From NCBI GenBank assembly GCA_964019695.1, contig OZ026530.1:43757716-43821715 (forward strand): DNA of 64,000 nucleotides, written 5' to 3'. Position numbers and translations under genes: made by a program. The notes beneath the pieces are model-generated. The model did no database searches and was not told the origin of the DNA. It saw only the letters and a list, made by a program, of their open reading frames with translations. Every line of letters begins with the position of its first letter. Positions within the stretch are counted from its first letter, which is position 1. Below, one piece after another: positions 10,571 to 20,632 of this stretch. This DNA is from Loripinus fragilis (lineage: Eukaryota > Mollusca > Bivalvia > Lucinida > Lucinidae).

Positions 10571-10770
10571 CAGTGGCGGATACAGAGGGGGTTTGTAGGT
10601 TTGCGCAATCCCCCCAACCCCGTTTCTACATTTTGTAAATATCCCATGAAAATGAAATAATTTCATTGTCATGGGATATTTAAGAAATTTTGAGATAGTA
10701 TCAAAAAACAGAACCCCCACCCCCTTTACACATCTGAACCCCATTTACAGAAAATCTGGATCCCCCTTGT
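10571..10770. mobile_element. CAGTGGCGGATCC-type MITE, copy 1
   Basis: It begins CAGTGGCGGATACAGAGGGG and ends near GAAAATCTGGATCCCCC. The centre is a hairpin, ATATCCCATGAAAATGAAAT pairing with ATTTCATTGTCATGGGATAT. The copy at 32592-32802 has the same layout with a different loop. Confidence 0.75.
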
Positions 10771-11031
10771 TCTGTTAGCCAGGGATCCTATATTACTATT
10801 CAGTATATGGTTTGTTGCTTAGTTTTCATTTTCAAAACAATTTAGAAAATTACTATTCCTACTTTCTATATACGTAATAGGAAAAGGCAGTTTTGGATTG
10901 CAGGTGAGCAACCTTTGCAGTTACAACAGATTTGATATGTAAAATCACATTGCCATGTCTTATAACCATAGGTTTAGATAAACAACAATTTTCAGTGTAA
11001 AATTGTAAATATCGTCTTAACCATAATTTTT

Positions 11032-11100
11032 AGCATATGTTTTGGGTGTACAAAAGAAACGTCTTATTGAGATGTTTCTTTTGAGTACCCCGAACATATG
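11032..11100. mobile_element. CTCAAAAGAACC foldback element, copy 2
   Basis: The stem here is CAAAAGAAACGTCT / AGATGTTTCTTTTG, different in sequence from the other copies but still paired. The left flank from 10968 repeats the left flank of copy 1. Confidence 0.85.
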
Positions 11101-11567
11101 TTTTGGTTGAAAAATAAGAAAATTATTTTTCTGGTACCCACTCTTAACTAAAGTCCTTTATAACAGAATAAAGATATTTTTATGGTTAAAAGGGAGGTTT
11201 AAAAATTGTTAGTTTTTCAATAAGTAACAATATAACTGTTTTGGAGTAGGATATCTGATTCAAAACTATACAAGAAAAGGTCCCTTTGAACAGCTGATGT
11301 TTTTCAGTTTTAAAAATTTCTGAGTTGAAACCTTACGAAACTAGGAAGTTTCGGCTGCTTGATAGAAAAAAAAGCCACCTATTGAACTCTTTTTGTTCTA
11401 ATAATTAATAAAGACAGCAATTACTTGGCAAATGACACAAAGAACAGGCTGATAAGGACATACTCAAAGGGCCATTTTCTTACACAGATCATATTTATTA
11501 CCTGGGGATATTTTGAAGTTTTTAACAGCTTGTCAATGCCATGATAAACACATCAGTTTGTGTGTAT

Positions 11568-11814
11568 TATATGGGCCTCGACGCGAGAAAACCTGTCTTC
11601 GGTGGTTTGTGAATAACACAGGCGCAGACCAGCCTGCGCATCCGCGCAGTCTGATCAGCGCCTTTGTTATTTGCTTTTTGGAAAGTATCATATCTAGGCT
11701 TGCTACAAGCGAAATTTCAAAATTCTAGCTAGTCTCTGTAGCTGAGGAGACTGTTTTGAAACTCGCTTTGTCGGAAACCCCGAAGACAGGTTTTCTCGCG
11801 ATGAGGCCCATATA
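11568..11814. mobile_element. MITE with GGGCCTCGACGCGAGAAAAC ends
   Basis: Inverted ends of about 35 bp: TATATGGGCCTCGACGCGAG and AAAACCTGTCTTCGG on the left, matched by CCGAAGACAGGTTTTCTCGC and GATGAGGCCCATATA on the right. Its + strand translates as GPRREKTCLRWFVNNTGADQ and so on, a peptide I recall often seen in mollusc and coral gene predictions, where it reflects this repeat rather than a real protein. Confidence 0.9.
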
Positions 11815-12040
11815 AGAAACAACAACAAAGGTGTGTGATTTTTATCTCAGGAAATCTCAAACAGCTGATATTTATAATAATCTGTCATTAGGATAACATG
11901 CTGCAGATTTAGTTGGATGTATATTGTGGTAAGCTAATTATATTTTGCAATATTGTCCCCAAAATTCTAAATGAAGTTGGTGAGGCATATCATTTTCTTT
12001 TGGCTTGTCCTTGTGGTTCTTAATTTTTCATGATCATATT

Positions 12041-12102
12041 TCAGTCAGTGGTAGAGTGTTAGACTTGCGATTGAGGGGTTGTCGGTTTGAGTCTTTGAGA
12101 CT
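12041..12102 (+). mobile_element. SINE tRNA-like head fragment
   Basis: CAGTGGTAGAGTGTTAGACT (box A region) and GTCGGTTTGAGTC (box B region) match the head of the SINE at 30735. The SINE body is missing. Confidence 0.5.
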
Positions 12103-12204
12103 CACAAGAGTCACTAGGTTGTGACCATAATTTTCTAACTTCTTCTCAATGAGACTGTTCTTTTATGCATCCTGTCAGGCTGAAGATAATTTATTTCTTA
12201 GCAA

Positions 12205-12287
12205 ACAGTGTAGACCCTGATAAAATGCTGCATCTGATGAAATGCAGCATTATGTGGCATTTCATCTGGGTCTTCGCAGTGTTTACC
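12205..12287. repeat. Foldback hairpin with an AGACCC-type stem
   Basis: CAAACAGTGTAGACCCTGAT, ATGCTGCAT, loop, ATGCAGCAT, CATCTGGGTCTTCGCAGTG. Short hairpins with an AGACCC / GGGTCT stem recur at 30304-30349, 59706-59765 and 60272-60318, probably centres of decayed MITEs. Confidence 0.7.
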
Positions 12288-12698
12288 AAATTACACATTT
12301 ACCTAGGTCGGTTACCAATATATACTGAACCACACTTCTAACGCAAAATCAAACTGAACCTTAAATAGTACATTATATTGTTTCATTAATTGTAACGCAA
12401 TTTCCTCAAAAAATTGAAACATTTATGAAAGTGAAAGTAGAACTTCATCAGTCAATCATTCCCTTTTGATCATAACCTGATTGGGTGAATGCCTGCCATA
12501 ACCCCTGAACAGTTCAATGATTAAGATTTCGGCAAGAACTTGTATATTAATTAAAATTACATTCATGAAACATTTAGCGTTGGAAGTGTGGGTCAGTATA
12601 TAAAGGATTAAACATTTGATTTTGTCAGAAAAATCACTAAATCAGGCCATTAGTTAAAAGTGCGTACCAAAAACTTTCCTTTCTTGTTTCTCAACCGA

Positions 12699-12769
12699 AA
12701 CTTATGTTGTGGGTACTCAAAAGGACCGTCTCAATGAGACGGTCCTTTTGAGCATCCTAAACATAAGTT
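12699..12769. mobile_element. CTCAAAAGAACC foldback element, copy 3
   Basis: The stem CTCAAAAGGACCGTCTC pairs perfectly with GAGACGGTCCTTTTGAG. The flanks (TTTCTCAACCGAAAC left; ACTGATGGGTAAGAAAATA right) show it is in the opposite orientation to copies 1 and 2. Confidence 0.88.
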
Positions 12770-12894
12770 AAAACTGATGGGTAAGAAAATATTTACAATT
12801 TTACGCTCAAAAATAAAATCTTAACCTGTGCTAAATAATTTAATCACATCACACACAAATTTTTACTCACTTACCTGTATATATTGTTTTGTAG

Positions 12895-12947
12895 GACCAA
12901 TGTGATGTACGTTCAGCCAAGGCTATGTGATGAGAGGATGGTTAAAG
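12895..12947 (+). CDS. Candidate 5' coding exon of the zinc-finger gene
   Basis: A 53-nt stretch lies between an acceptor (ATATTGTTTTGTAG) and a donor (AAAG/gtaatt). One frame is open throughout and contains an ATG at 12905. The exon leaves one base over (G), and the main exon at 23278 begins AT, so joining them makes GAT and stays in frame with the Met at 23280. The encoded N-terminus would be MYVQPRLCDERMVKD followed by the MDTVYPP of the main exon, extending the protein from 1,692 to 1,707 residues. The codon before the ATG is also open, so translation could start in an earlier exon. Phase agreement has a one-in-three chance of being accidental, and no transcript evidence is available. The exon sits in a repeat-rich stretch but does not itself look like a repeat. 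Confidence 0.6.
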
Positions 12948-12971
12948 GTAATTTTATTGTAAGATACTTTT

Positions 12972-14109
12972 GGGCTGCAACGATACGATTACCTCACGAT
13001 ACGATACATATCGTGATATTTGCCTAACGATATGATATGTATCGCAATACATTTTTGACGACTTGAGAACCTTAGAAATAACATATATCTATGAAATTAG
13101 GAGAAGTAAATACTCAAATATTAAACCTTGTCATGCTGGATGTTTTATGTACAACACTCTTCCCCAGTTTTTATCAAATTCATTTAAAATATTCCAATTA
13201 TTAGCATGTATTTACAAGCAGAGCCAAAATTAGTTTATATTAAGATCATCTAGATCCTCAGAAGCCAGCTGAACTTGTTCTTCACTGTTTTAAAATATAT
13301 CAAGAGTTTAGCATGGAAAAAAGTTTACTAATTAAAGCAGAAAAATTAAAAAGGAAAATGGTAACATTCCTTTTGTGATTTCTAAAATTTATTTCTAATA
13401 AAGGAACTAAGTGCTGTATCTTTCAGCACCCTAGATAAGCAGGGTATTTGCGTAAATACGCAATTAAAATTCTCAAAAAAGCAATTAAAATGAAATGTGT
13501 GCGTACCGAAAAGCAATTCAAACGATCGGTATGCAATTACATGCAATGTCATTGCGTACCATTTGGTCCATTTTGTTTCCATTCCGGTAATAAACAAATG
13601 CCAGTCGGGTATTGATTTTTTTTTACTAGCCAGCGCGCAATATCACTCCAGTTTATGGATTAAATATCGGTGCCCAGTCCAGTATTTTGCGGAAAAACAC
13701 TATGATGAAAGTGAATTTTTGCAAAGTGTACACACTCGAATGTCAACAAGGGGATGAGATTTGCTTCAGGTACAACAAAATCCACTACTTTGATACTTTA
13801 GAAATGCAGATGATGGGAGTAAATAAATATGCAAGCACATTCCCGATGGCTTCACATGAAAAAGTAAGAAAACGTGTAATCACAGAAAAAATGTGGCGTA
13901 AAAAATATGAAAATACGCAATTGTTTTTGCAAGTACGCAATTGAGGATAACAAGGTTGCGTAAGTACCCAATTGACCCAAAAGCTTATCTAGGGCGCTGA
14001 TCTTTTGCATATCGTGGAATGATCTCACGATATGCATATCTCACGATATGATACCCGTAGTGTCAGAAATAATATCGCGATACAACATGATTTCAGTGAA
14101 TCATTGCAG
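12972..14109. mobile_element. GCTGCAACGATACG-ended DNA element, host of a nested element
   Basis: The left end GGGCTGCAACGATACG runs into repeated CACGATACGATACATATCG phrases. The right end has CACGATATGCATATCTCACG and finishes with TGAATCATTGCAGAT, a diverged inverse. A second element (13424-14002) sits inside it. No transposase is recognisable. Confidence 0.6.
13424..14002. mobile_element. Nested element with CAGCRCCCTAGATAAGC ends
   Basis: The left end CAGCACCCTAGATAAGC and the right end GCTTATCTAGGGCGCTG are inverted. The flanks share ATCTTT (left 13418-13423, right 14003-14008), a possible 6-bp target duplication. Sub-ends repeat TACGCAATT-type motifs. Two overlapping frames (13497-13757 and 13687-13944) show no known domain. 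Confidence 0.75.
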
Positions 14110-14599
14110 ATCTAAAAGATACATGTTCTACATTCCAGATAATGCATGTAATTTTGTATGTTGGGTCTGATCTGGATCCAAACTGTTTGACACTGATTGG
14201 TTTCTTTGAAAGTTATTGGAGAAATTATATGGAGAATTTTTATCCATGTATGTTCACATTAAACAAAAATGGATACTAAACTGCTAAAAAGGAATAGTAT
14301 TTAAGGTTTCTCGAGGGTATTCCTCAAGACCATTTTCGAAATACAAAAATGTTCTATCAACAATAAATATGAATGATTTTGTTGAATAGGTATATTAAAA
14401 AATAGGCAGAGCTCTCACAAACTCCTGATTTGCAGTCCTGAACTCTCATTTTGGTGTTGGGGCTCCTATTTTTTTGAAGTAGGCTTTATTCTTTTGTATG
14501 GTGGGACTCCACTTTTTGTGGGACTCATAATTCAAGTGAGACCTCTGATAGGTATGGGAAAATACCCTGCATGTGAAGATAAACTCTGTCTTCTACTGC
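14110..14599. other. Intron sequence with a repeat fragment
   Basis: A short piece, GATCTGGATCCAAACTGTTT at about 14168-14187, matches the hairpin arm of the TTAA MITEs. Nothing else is recognised. Confidence 0.4.
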
Positions 14600-14818
14600 A
14601 TAAAGTCATGCCCCAAGATTTTCATGCTGTACTCAACTGAGCATGAAATTTATCCTGCTCATAAATTTATGTTAAAATTTCAACAATCATTATACAACAT
14701 CTGATAGTTTGAAAGCAAGAAAAGTCTTTATTTTTCAGTATTTTGGTGTTAATGGGCAGTTTAAATTTCATGCTCAGCTGATTTGAGCATGAAAAAAGCT
14801 TTATAACCTAGGAGGCCA
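14600..14818. mobile_element. GAGCATGAAATTT MITE, copy 1
   Basis: Inverted ends: CAACTGAGCATGAAATTTAT on the left and AAATTTCATGCTCAGCTGAT, CATGAAAAAAGC, TTTATAACCTAGGAGGCC on the right. The copy at 32057-32302 is better preserved. Confidence 0.7.
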
Positions 14819-15126
14819 TATTTTGCAACTATTTCCATATAGCTCAGTGTGGGGCAATTTCTTAATTTTACCCCAACATAAGACATAAATATGGGGGTAT
14901 GTACTGTTTGTCTGTTTCTTCATTATACCTTATGTTAACCCTAAAATTTACATCTGCCTCAAATCCAAAAGCTCACAATGTCATTGCGTAGATTTTCAGT
15001 TTTAATGGCTTAGAGGTGATTTAAGGATCAAACTTCAAGCTCCTGTTATCACTCTTCTCTAGACCATCTTTAGGCAAAAATTCCTGCCTCTGATGCACGA
15101 AATAATCTGAGTCTCCACTGTACACA

Positions 15127-16519
15127 TGCATAGTGAAAGCTTTCAGGATTGAGCCCCCCCCAGGGGGGTCTGTGCTCCCCTGATCCCTGAAAATAATGCA
15201 TTGATCTCCCCAGATCCCTGAAAATAATTGCCTCGGCTCCTAAAAGTATTTTGCCTTTGCTCCCCAAATCCCTAAAAAAAGACCAGCTTCTCCCCAGATC
15301 CCCAAAAATATAAGTCATTTCTCCTTAAAATGTATTTATCTTTTCGTAGGATTAAAATCACATACTTAAAAACTATGAAGCTATACAAGAGCGCATGACT
15401 TAATGATAACTTAATATTTTGCCTTATACATGTAAAGTCAGGGCTTAGTAATAGATTACATGACATATAATTATTTCAATGAAAGGCATGGTATATGGCT
15501 CAAAGTATCAAAGGCCATTCCTTAAAAATTGTTGTTGCTGTACCTGGGAAAGTGGGCATGGCGGATTGATTTTTTTTTAATTAGAGACAGACCATATGCT
15601 TTTCTAGTTGGGGGGCAGGGGATGATTTTTTTCCAACAGCTTAAGTTAAACTAGATTTTTTTATTGACAAAGTGAAAGTATTTTTTTTAAATAAAATTTT
15701 TTAATAAAATTTTCTACAATTGCTATTAGCCCCTATTCACTTGGTTAGCTTCAGTTTCATCAAACAAGTATATATTTGATCAGCATTCTTAATTTGCTTA
15801 TAAAAATGAGCTTACCATCTAAAAAGAGGATTACATAGCAGGTGCATAGGTAGCACTGTAACAATATGCAGCAAGACTCGTGCTAGGGGGGCATGCTCCC
15901 CCGGGAATATTTGATAAAGACGGTGCGATCTGGTGCAATCTTGGCGTTCTAAAGTATGCTATTACCTAGCTAAAAGTCAACAATTTTAAGGTTAATAAAT
16001 GAACAACAATAAAAGTTTATTACCATATTTCCCCCTGAGGTCAATTTAGATGTACATGTTATACAAAAATAAGTACATTTATAATTTACAAGGGAGAAGA
16101 AGAAGAAATTTTAAAAAAATCAAACAAAATGGAGGCATTTCCTTTATTTTTTTTGCTTTTTGGCAGGGCTCCCTAGATCCCCAAAACTATGAGCTTGCTC
16201 CCCAGATCCCCTAAAATAATTACCAGAGCTCCCTAGATCCCTGAAAATAAATAGCCATTCTCCCCAGATCCCCAAAACCCCTGGGGGGGCCCCAGGATTA
16301 TTCCTGAATTCAGGATTTTGAGGCTGACTTTCCACAGAGAGTCAGCCTCAAAATGCTGAATTAGGGAGATCATAACAACCTCTCTGAATATTATCAGTCT
16401 ATTTGCGACATTTGACCATTTAAACTTGAAATTGTGAATATTTGATCGGCATACAGAAAGTTTTAAAATTGGATTGTCAAAAGTTCAGGATTTTAGAAAG
16501 TTTGAACATTCACCCATGC
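15127..16519. mobile_element. CAGGATTAWTCCTGAATTC element (family G), copy 1, interrupted
   Basis: The left end (GCATAGTGAAAGCTTTCAGG, ATT) and the part from 16294 onward (AGGATTATTCCTGAATTC, GATTTTGAGGCTGACT) together make one element seen uninterrupted at 18342-18575 and about 40733-40981. A hairpin TTTTGAGGCTGACT / AGTCAGCCTCAAAA is at about 16315-16352. The right end is AACATTCACCCATGC. The 1.14-kb G/C-rich element lies inside. Confidence 0.8.
15151..16293. mobile_element. Element with GCTCCCCAGATCCCTGAAAA arrays, inserted in family G
   Basis: The ends GAGCCCCCCCCAGGGG and CCCCTGGGGGGGCCCC are inverted, and the element is flanked by AGGATT on both sides (15145-15150 and 16294-16299), a target-site duplication. 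Inside each end is a short array of units near GCTCCCCAGATCCCTGAAAA, about 31 bp long. Unlike elements A-D, both arrays run in the same direction. Minus-strand frames translating these arrays are not genes. Confidence 0.85.
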
Positions 16520-17027
16520 ACATATCAACTTGTAGCTTATGATGTACACTGGTTCATTTCAGGTACTATTTTTAGATTGAGAAGCTGTTCAAGTGAATAA
16601 TTGTAAGCAGAGGAAAACAACAGAAATGTCAGCAGCTGTTTGGTCTAAGGGAGATAACCTTAAAGTTTCAGGTAACTAAGAAATAAGTAGTCAGCTCCTG
16701 TGTTTTATTGGGATGTTTACTTAGGTATGTTTTCTTGGCATTTTTAAAAATATACATTGTGTTTTTGGTTGCTATGGCAACATTATGGAAGAATATACCC
16801 TTATGGGATGCTTAAAAATGAATGCTTGGAAGGGGACCAGTGTTTAAAAATTATGGAAAAATGGATCCTTAAGAAATAGAGAGAACCATTTCAATATTGC
16901 ACTTGTCCTGCAGGATGAGTGACTTGCAATTTTCACTCTTCCTGCAAACACATGCACTTTCCTTTAAAAGCATATGCAATAAAGAACATAAAGGAGTAAT
17001 ATGACTTCCCCCTGAGTAATTCTTCTC

Positions 17028-17075
17028 AAAGCACTCGTCCCGTAGGATGAGTGCATTGGGGAGAATTACTCGTCC
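17028..17075. repeat. Short foldback hairpin
   Basis: GTAATTCTTCTC and GCACTCGTCC pair across a 4-base loop with GGATGAGTGC and GAGAATTAC. Related GATGAGTG / CACTCGTCC phrases occur from 16900 to 17110, suggesting a decayed repeat. Confidence 0.6.
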
Positions 17076-17490
17076 TTTCTAAATTTCGCTCGTAATTACG
17101 AGCAGACGAGTGGACATTTTGTCCCCTGAGAACCTACCTTTAGAAAACTGCAGACTCTGTTATATTGAGTCTGTTCATGAGAACTAATGGAAAGTGCAAC
17201 AATTCTCACGCCCCCTAGCACCGGCTTAAGCGTTATTCTGCTTTCCGTCAGAACCCAATATTCCTGAAAGACCAGAATATGAAAAAATATCAACACATTA
17301 TCGATGGGCAGGGAGAAGTTTTACCAAGTCCACACAGAAACAAAGACAGCTGTTGCGACTTTTAAATAATCTGGAAAAACGGAAAAAAAGTAGGATCCAT
17401 TTAGTTATGGCATAAATGACCGCTGTATGTCTGTCTGTCTGGTAGCAAATCTTGGATGGATAGCTTTTCCTATTTTTCGTTGTATCTAAG

Positions 17491-17717
17491 TTAACCCTTT
17501 ACTCAATAGGCTATTTTTAGATCAGACATCATGTTCTATTTTTAGACAACATTGAAAATATTCAAGAAAAATTTAATTTTAGTTTTGAATACTTTTGAAA
17601 ACATTATGAAAAATGGAGCATTTGCTCCAAAAGAGCAAATGCTCCATTTTAAATACTTTTTTCAAACACATGATATTTTTAAGGCGTCAAATGCGCTATT
17701 ATGAAGTAAAAGGTTAA
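17491..17717. mobile_element. TTAA-flanked MITE with a central hairpin
   Basis: It starts TTAACCCTTTACTCAATAGG and ends with the inverse CATAATAGCG-type, TACTTTTCC-like block finishing in TTAA. The centre is a perfect hairpin, AAAATGGAGCATTTGCTC / GAGCAAATGCTCCATTTT. It is a piggyBac-like non-autonomous element by its TTAA ends. Confidence 0.75.
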
Positions 17718-17764
17718 GCATTCAAATAGTTTCAGACTGAAACTATTTGAATGTTTAACCTTTT
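17708..17764. repeat. 57-bp near-perfect palindrome overlapping a MITE end
   Basis: CATTCAAATAGTTTCAG, a single A, then CTGAAACTATTTGAATG, flanked by inverted TTAA sites and AAAAGG / CCTTTT. It shares the right end of the TTAA MITE and mirrors it. Confidence 0.85.
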
Positions 17765-18065
17765 GAATTAGCATTAAAGTAATTAAAAAACTGGTGAATT
17801 AATCATTACCTTGAATTACTTGAAAAAAGTAATGCATTAATAATGCATTAGCATTAACGATTATTTCGCCCCATTTCTGGTTTCAGTGCATCTTAGTCTA
17901 CCTTTGTTCAGTTTTATGCAATGGAAAGACAAGTGAGCATCATATTCATTTACTACCAAACTACAAAGTATTGGCACCCAGTATGTGTCTGGTTTCTTTA
18001 GTAGTTAAGTATATATTGAAAATAAAACAAGTGATAATGACATAGAAATACCAAGATTACAGATT

Positions 18066-18622
18066 ACAGACACCAGTCCATGGCACTCAATCACATACAA
18101 TTAAAGACACACATATGTGTATAGTCATAAAAGCAAGAACAATGTGTCTCTCGGAGAGATTTCAATTTTGAGAATGGAGAAATACTACACATAATAATAT
18201 TTTTTGTGGCCATATTATTCACAGACACCAGTCCATGGCACCCAGAGAAAGAGAAACCAAATCACATACAATTAAAGACACACACACATATGCTTAGTCA
18301 GAAAAGCAAAAACAATGTGCCTCTCAGAGAGATTTCAATTTCATGAGGGAAGGTTTTCAGGATTATTCCTGAATTCAGGATTTTGAGGCTGACTTTCCAC
18401 AGAAAAATGCAGAAATAGGGTGATTATATTAGGTTCTCTGATTTATATTCAGTCTTTCTAAAGACAATTGACCATTTAAACTTCGAATTGTGAATATTTA
18501 GTAGGGAACCTGCAAGTTTTAAGATCGCAGTTTTGAAATTTAGGATTTGGGAAATTGTAAACGTTCACCCATGCAGTTTTGATGATGGAGAAATTCTACA
18601 CATATTAATCTTTTTTGTGGCC
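18066..18622 (+). repeat. Two tandem 155-bp units, the second split by family G copy 2
   Basis: Unit 1 (18066-18220) starts ACAGACACCAGTCCATGGCA. Unit 2 starts the same way at 18221 and is interrupted at about 18341; its remainder (GATGATGGAGAAATTCTACA and onward) resumes at about 18576. Confidence 0.85.
18342..18575. mobile_element. Family G element, copy 2
   Basis: It starts CATGAGGGAAGGTTTTCAGG, continues ATTATTCCTGAATTCAGG and GATTTTGAGGCTGACT, and ends ACGTTCACCCATG. Its ends are inverted (CATGRGKGAA). It is inserted into the second tandem unit of the preceding repeat. Confidence 0.8.
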
Positions 18623-18868
18623 ACAATTACAAGTCATTTCACTCATTTGGCAACCAATTTCTCCAAATTTTCGTCATTTGCATTCTTTACTATAATTAAT
18701 TTTAGGAAGTGTCTGCTGACAACCGGTTGTCACCAGCAAAAAGTCTAGTGACAACCGGTTGTCAGCAGCAAAAAGTCTGGTGACAACCGGTTGTCACTAG
18801 CAAAATGTCTGCTGACAACCAGCTGATTTTTTCCAATACTACTGTGTACATGTACTAACGTATGTTTT

Positions 18869-18871
<3 letters not shown>

Positions 18872-18936
<65 letters not shown>
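18872..18936. repeat. TA dinucleotide microsatellite
   Basis: About 32 uninterrupted TA units inside element C. Confidence 0.97.
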
Positions 18937-18937
<1 letters not shown>

Positions 18938-19239
18938 ACATTAGTCTACATTTTCCAATATGTGGAAAACCAGCATATGAAAAAGAATATCAAATTTACA
19001 AGGGTATTTAATTCAAAGTAAAATACTGAAGACAGATTTATTTCTTAAAATATCTTGCATTTTAATTTTCATATATTTTCTATTAACCTATATACAAGCT
19101 CACCTTTAAAGTTTTCAGGAATGGATAAATGTTTTAGGAAACAAACATGTATTTCCAAATGGAAGTGGCTGCTGACAACCAGTGACTAAGTTACAACATG
19201 TATATTACTAAGAAAATAAGTTCAAAATTAGGGATATTT

Positions 19240-19645
19240 TATCATGGGTGTGGAAACAGTAAAATTTTCTACTTGTCCAAGGTTAAGTAACTGACCATAA
19301 TATACTTGTCCATAGAAAATTTTACTTGTCCGAAAGAACTAATTAGTTTATACCTTTCTGTGCTTAAACAATTTCCTCTTTCAAAAACAGTATGAAACCA
19401 GATATCAACTGTAAACAGTATGGATCCTGATCAGCTGGCTTCTTTTGTAAACAGTGTAGATCAGCCGGCTGATCACACTGTTTTCAATGCAAGATGCGAG
19501 CTCGTAATAATTAATCAAACTATGAAATACAGAACTGTATTAACATTTGTACTTGTCCAAGGTAAATAGAAATTTTCAACTTGTCCTGAATGACATGGGA
19601 CCAGGTCGGACAAGTCGGGTATGGTATTTCCACAGCACCAATTTT
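19240..19645. mobile_element. MITE with CTTGTCC motifs nested in element C
   Basis: The left end (GGGTGTGGAAACAGTAAAAT, CTACTTGTCCAAGG) is inverse to the right end (GACAAGTCGGGTATGGTATT, TCCACAGCACC). The centre includes a GATCAGCTGGC / GCCGGCTGATC hairpin at 19428-19480. Confidence 0.7.
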
Positions 19646-19963
19646 AGTATTTATTTACTCTTTTAACTACTAGAATCAATCACTCAAACAGGAAAAGCTT
19701 TTGTTTGATGCTTTAAGTTCCAGTCAACAGCTATGGTCATGTCAGGACGTCGGTTCACCTGTAACCACACTTTTTTCCTGGACAAGCTTGACTTAAAGTA
19801 GCTAACCAGTACTTCATCTTCGTGCACAAACTTTCGTCAAACAGGAAAAGCGAATTAGTCACAGATCAGCTTGCCCATAGAGGAACAGTCTGATAAGTGA
19901 CTACTTAAAAGTTGTTTAACTTGTCTTTGGCAAATTAATAATAGCAAGCAAATTCAGAGAATT

Positions 19964-20632
19964 TATGTCCCCCGCCACTTTTTGTCTATATGAACTATCA
20001 TGGATCAACCTAAGTTCACAGAACAGAAAACAGAAACAAAACTTAAGAATTTTATCCAAAGCATATCCATATGTTCAGGCCATGACATAAGTACATACAG
20101 ATGTTTCATAAAGAATTGTATAAAAGTGTAGGAGCATTTGCACTCAAAGGTACTACATATATATAGACATTGATAAGATATTGATAGCACTGAAGGCAAA
20201 AAATGTTGGAAAAGTGATAGACGTTAAGCTAAGGATTATATGATAAAAATAATCTGAGGATTATATCCAAACCACATGCATATCTTCAGACCCTGACCAA
20301 AACACCAGTGAAGTTTCGAAAGAATCAGTATTAAACTGTAGGAGGAGTTGCGCCCACAAGATGTCCCTGTCCATTCACATTGTTATAGATAATGCCCGAA
20401 AATGGCTAAGTTCAACTTGCAGAAAAAGTGACCAAAAAAAAATCTGAGGATTATATCCAAACCACATGCATATCTTCAGACCATGATCAAAACACCAGTG
20501 AAGTTTCAAAACAATCGGTATAAAACTGTAGGAGGAGTTGCGCCCACAAGGTACCTACTTCTATAGGGGGATGGAAGGACGGAGAGGCAAAAACTAAGTC
20601 CCTCCGCTTTTCTTCGAAAAGGCAGGGGACAA
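19964..20632. mobile_element. TTATGTCCCCYGCC-ended repeat with three internal tandem units
   Basis: The ends TTATGTCCCCCGCC and GGCAGGGGACAA are inverted. Inside, two close units (about 20250 and 20442: CTGAGGATTATATCCAAACC, TGTAGGAGGAGTTGCGCCCA) and one older, diverged unit (about 20042) repeat with a period near 190-200 bp. Confidence 0.75.

Noticed and set aside
11513..11728. 71-residue frame containing GPRREKTCLRWFVNN
   Set aside because: It reads through one end of a 247-bp MITE; the peptide recurs in predictions because the repeat does.
13497..13944. Two overlapping frames of 85-86 codons within a nested DNA element
   Set aside because: No transposase motif, overlapping frames, and low-complexity ends; probably non-coding.
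15070..16335. Minus-strand frames with FRDLGRS-type repeats
   Set aside because: They translate the GATCCCTGAAAA arrays of an inserted element.
16611..16671. Possible extra exon between an AGCAG acceptor and a CAG/gtaact donor
   Set aside because: Joining it after the 12895 exon gives a stop codon in the zinc-finger frame, and the acceptor lacks a pyrimidine tract.
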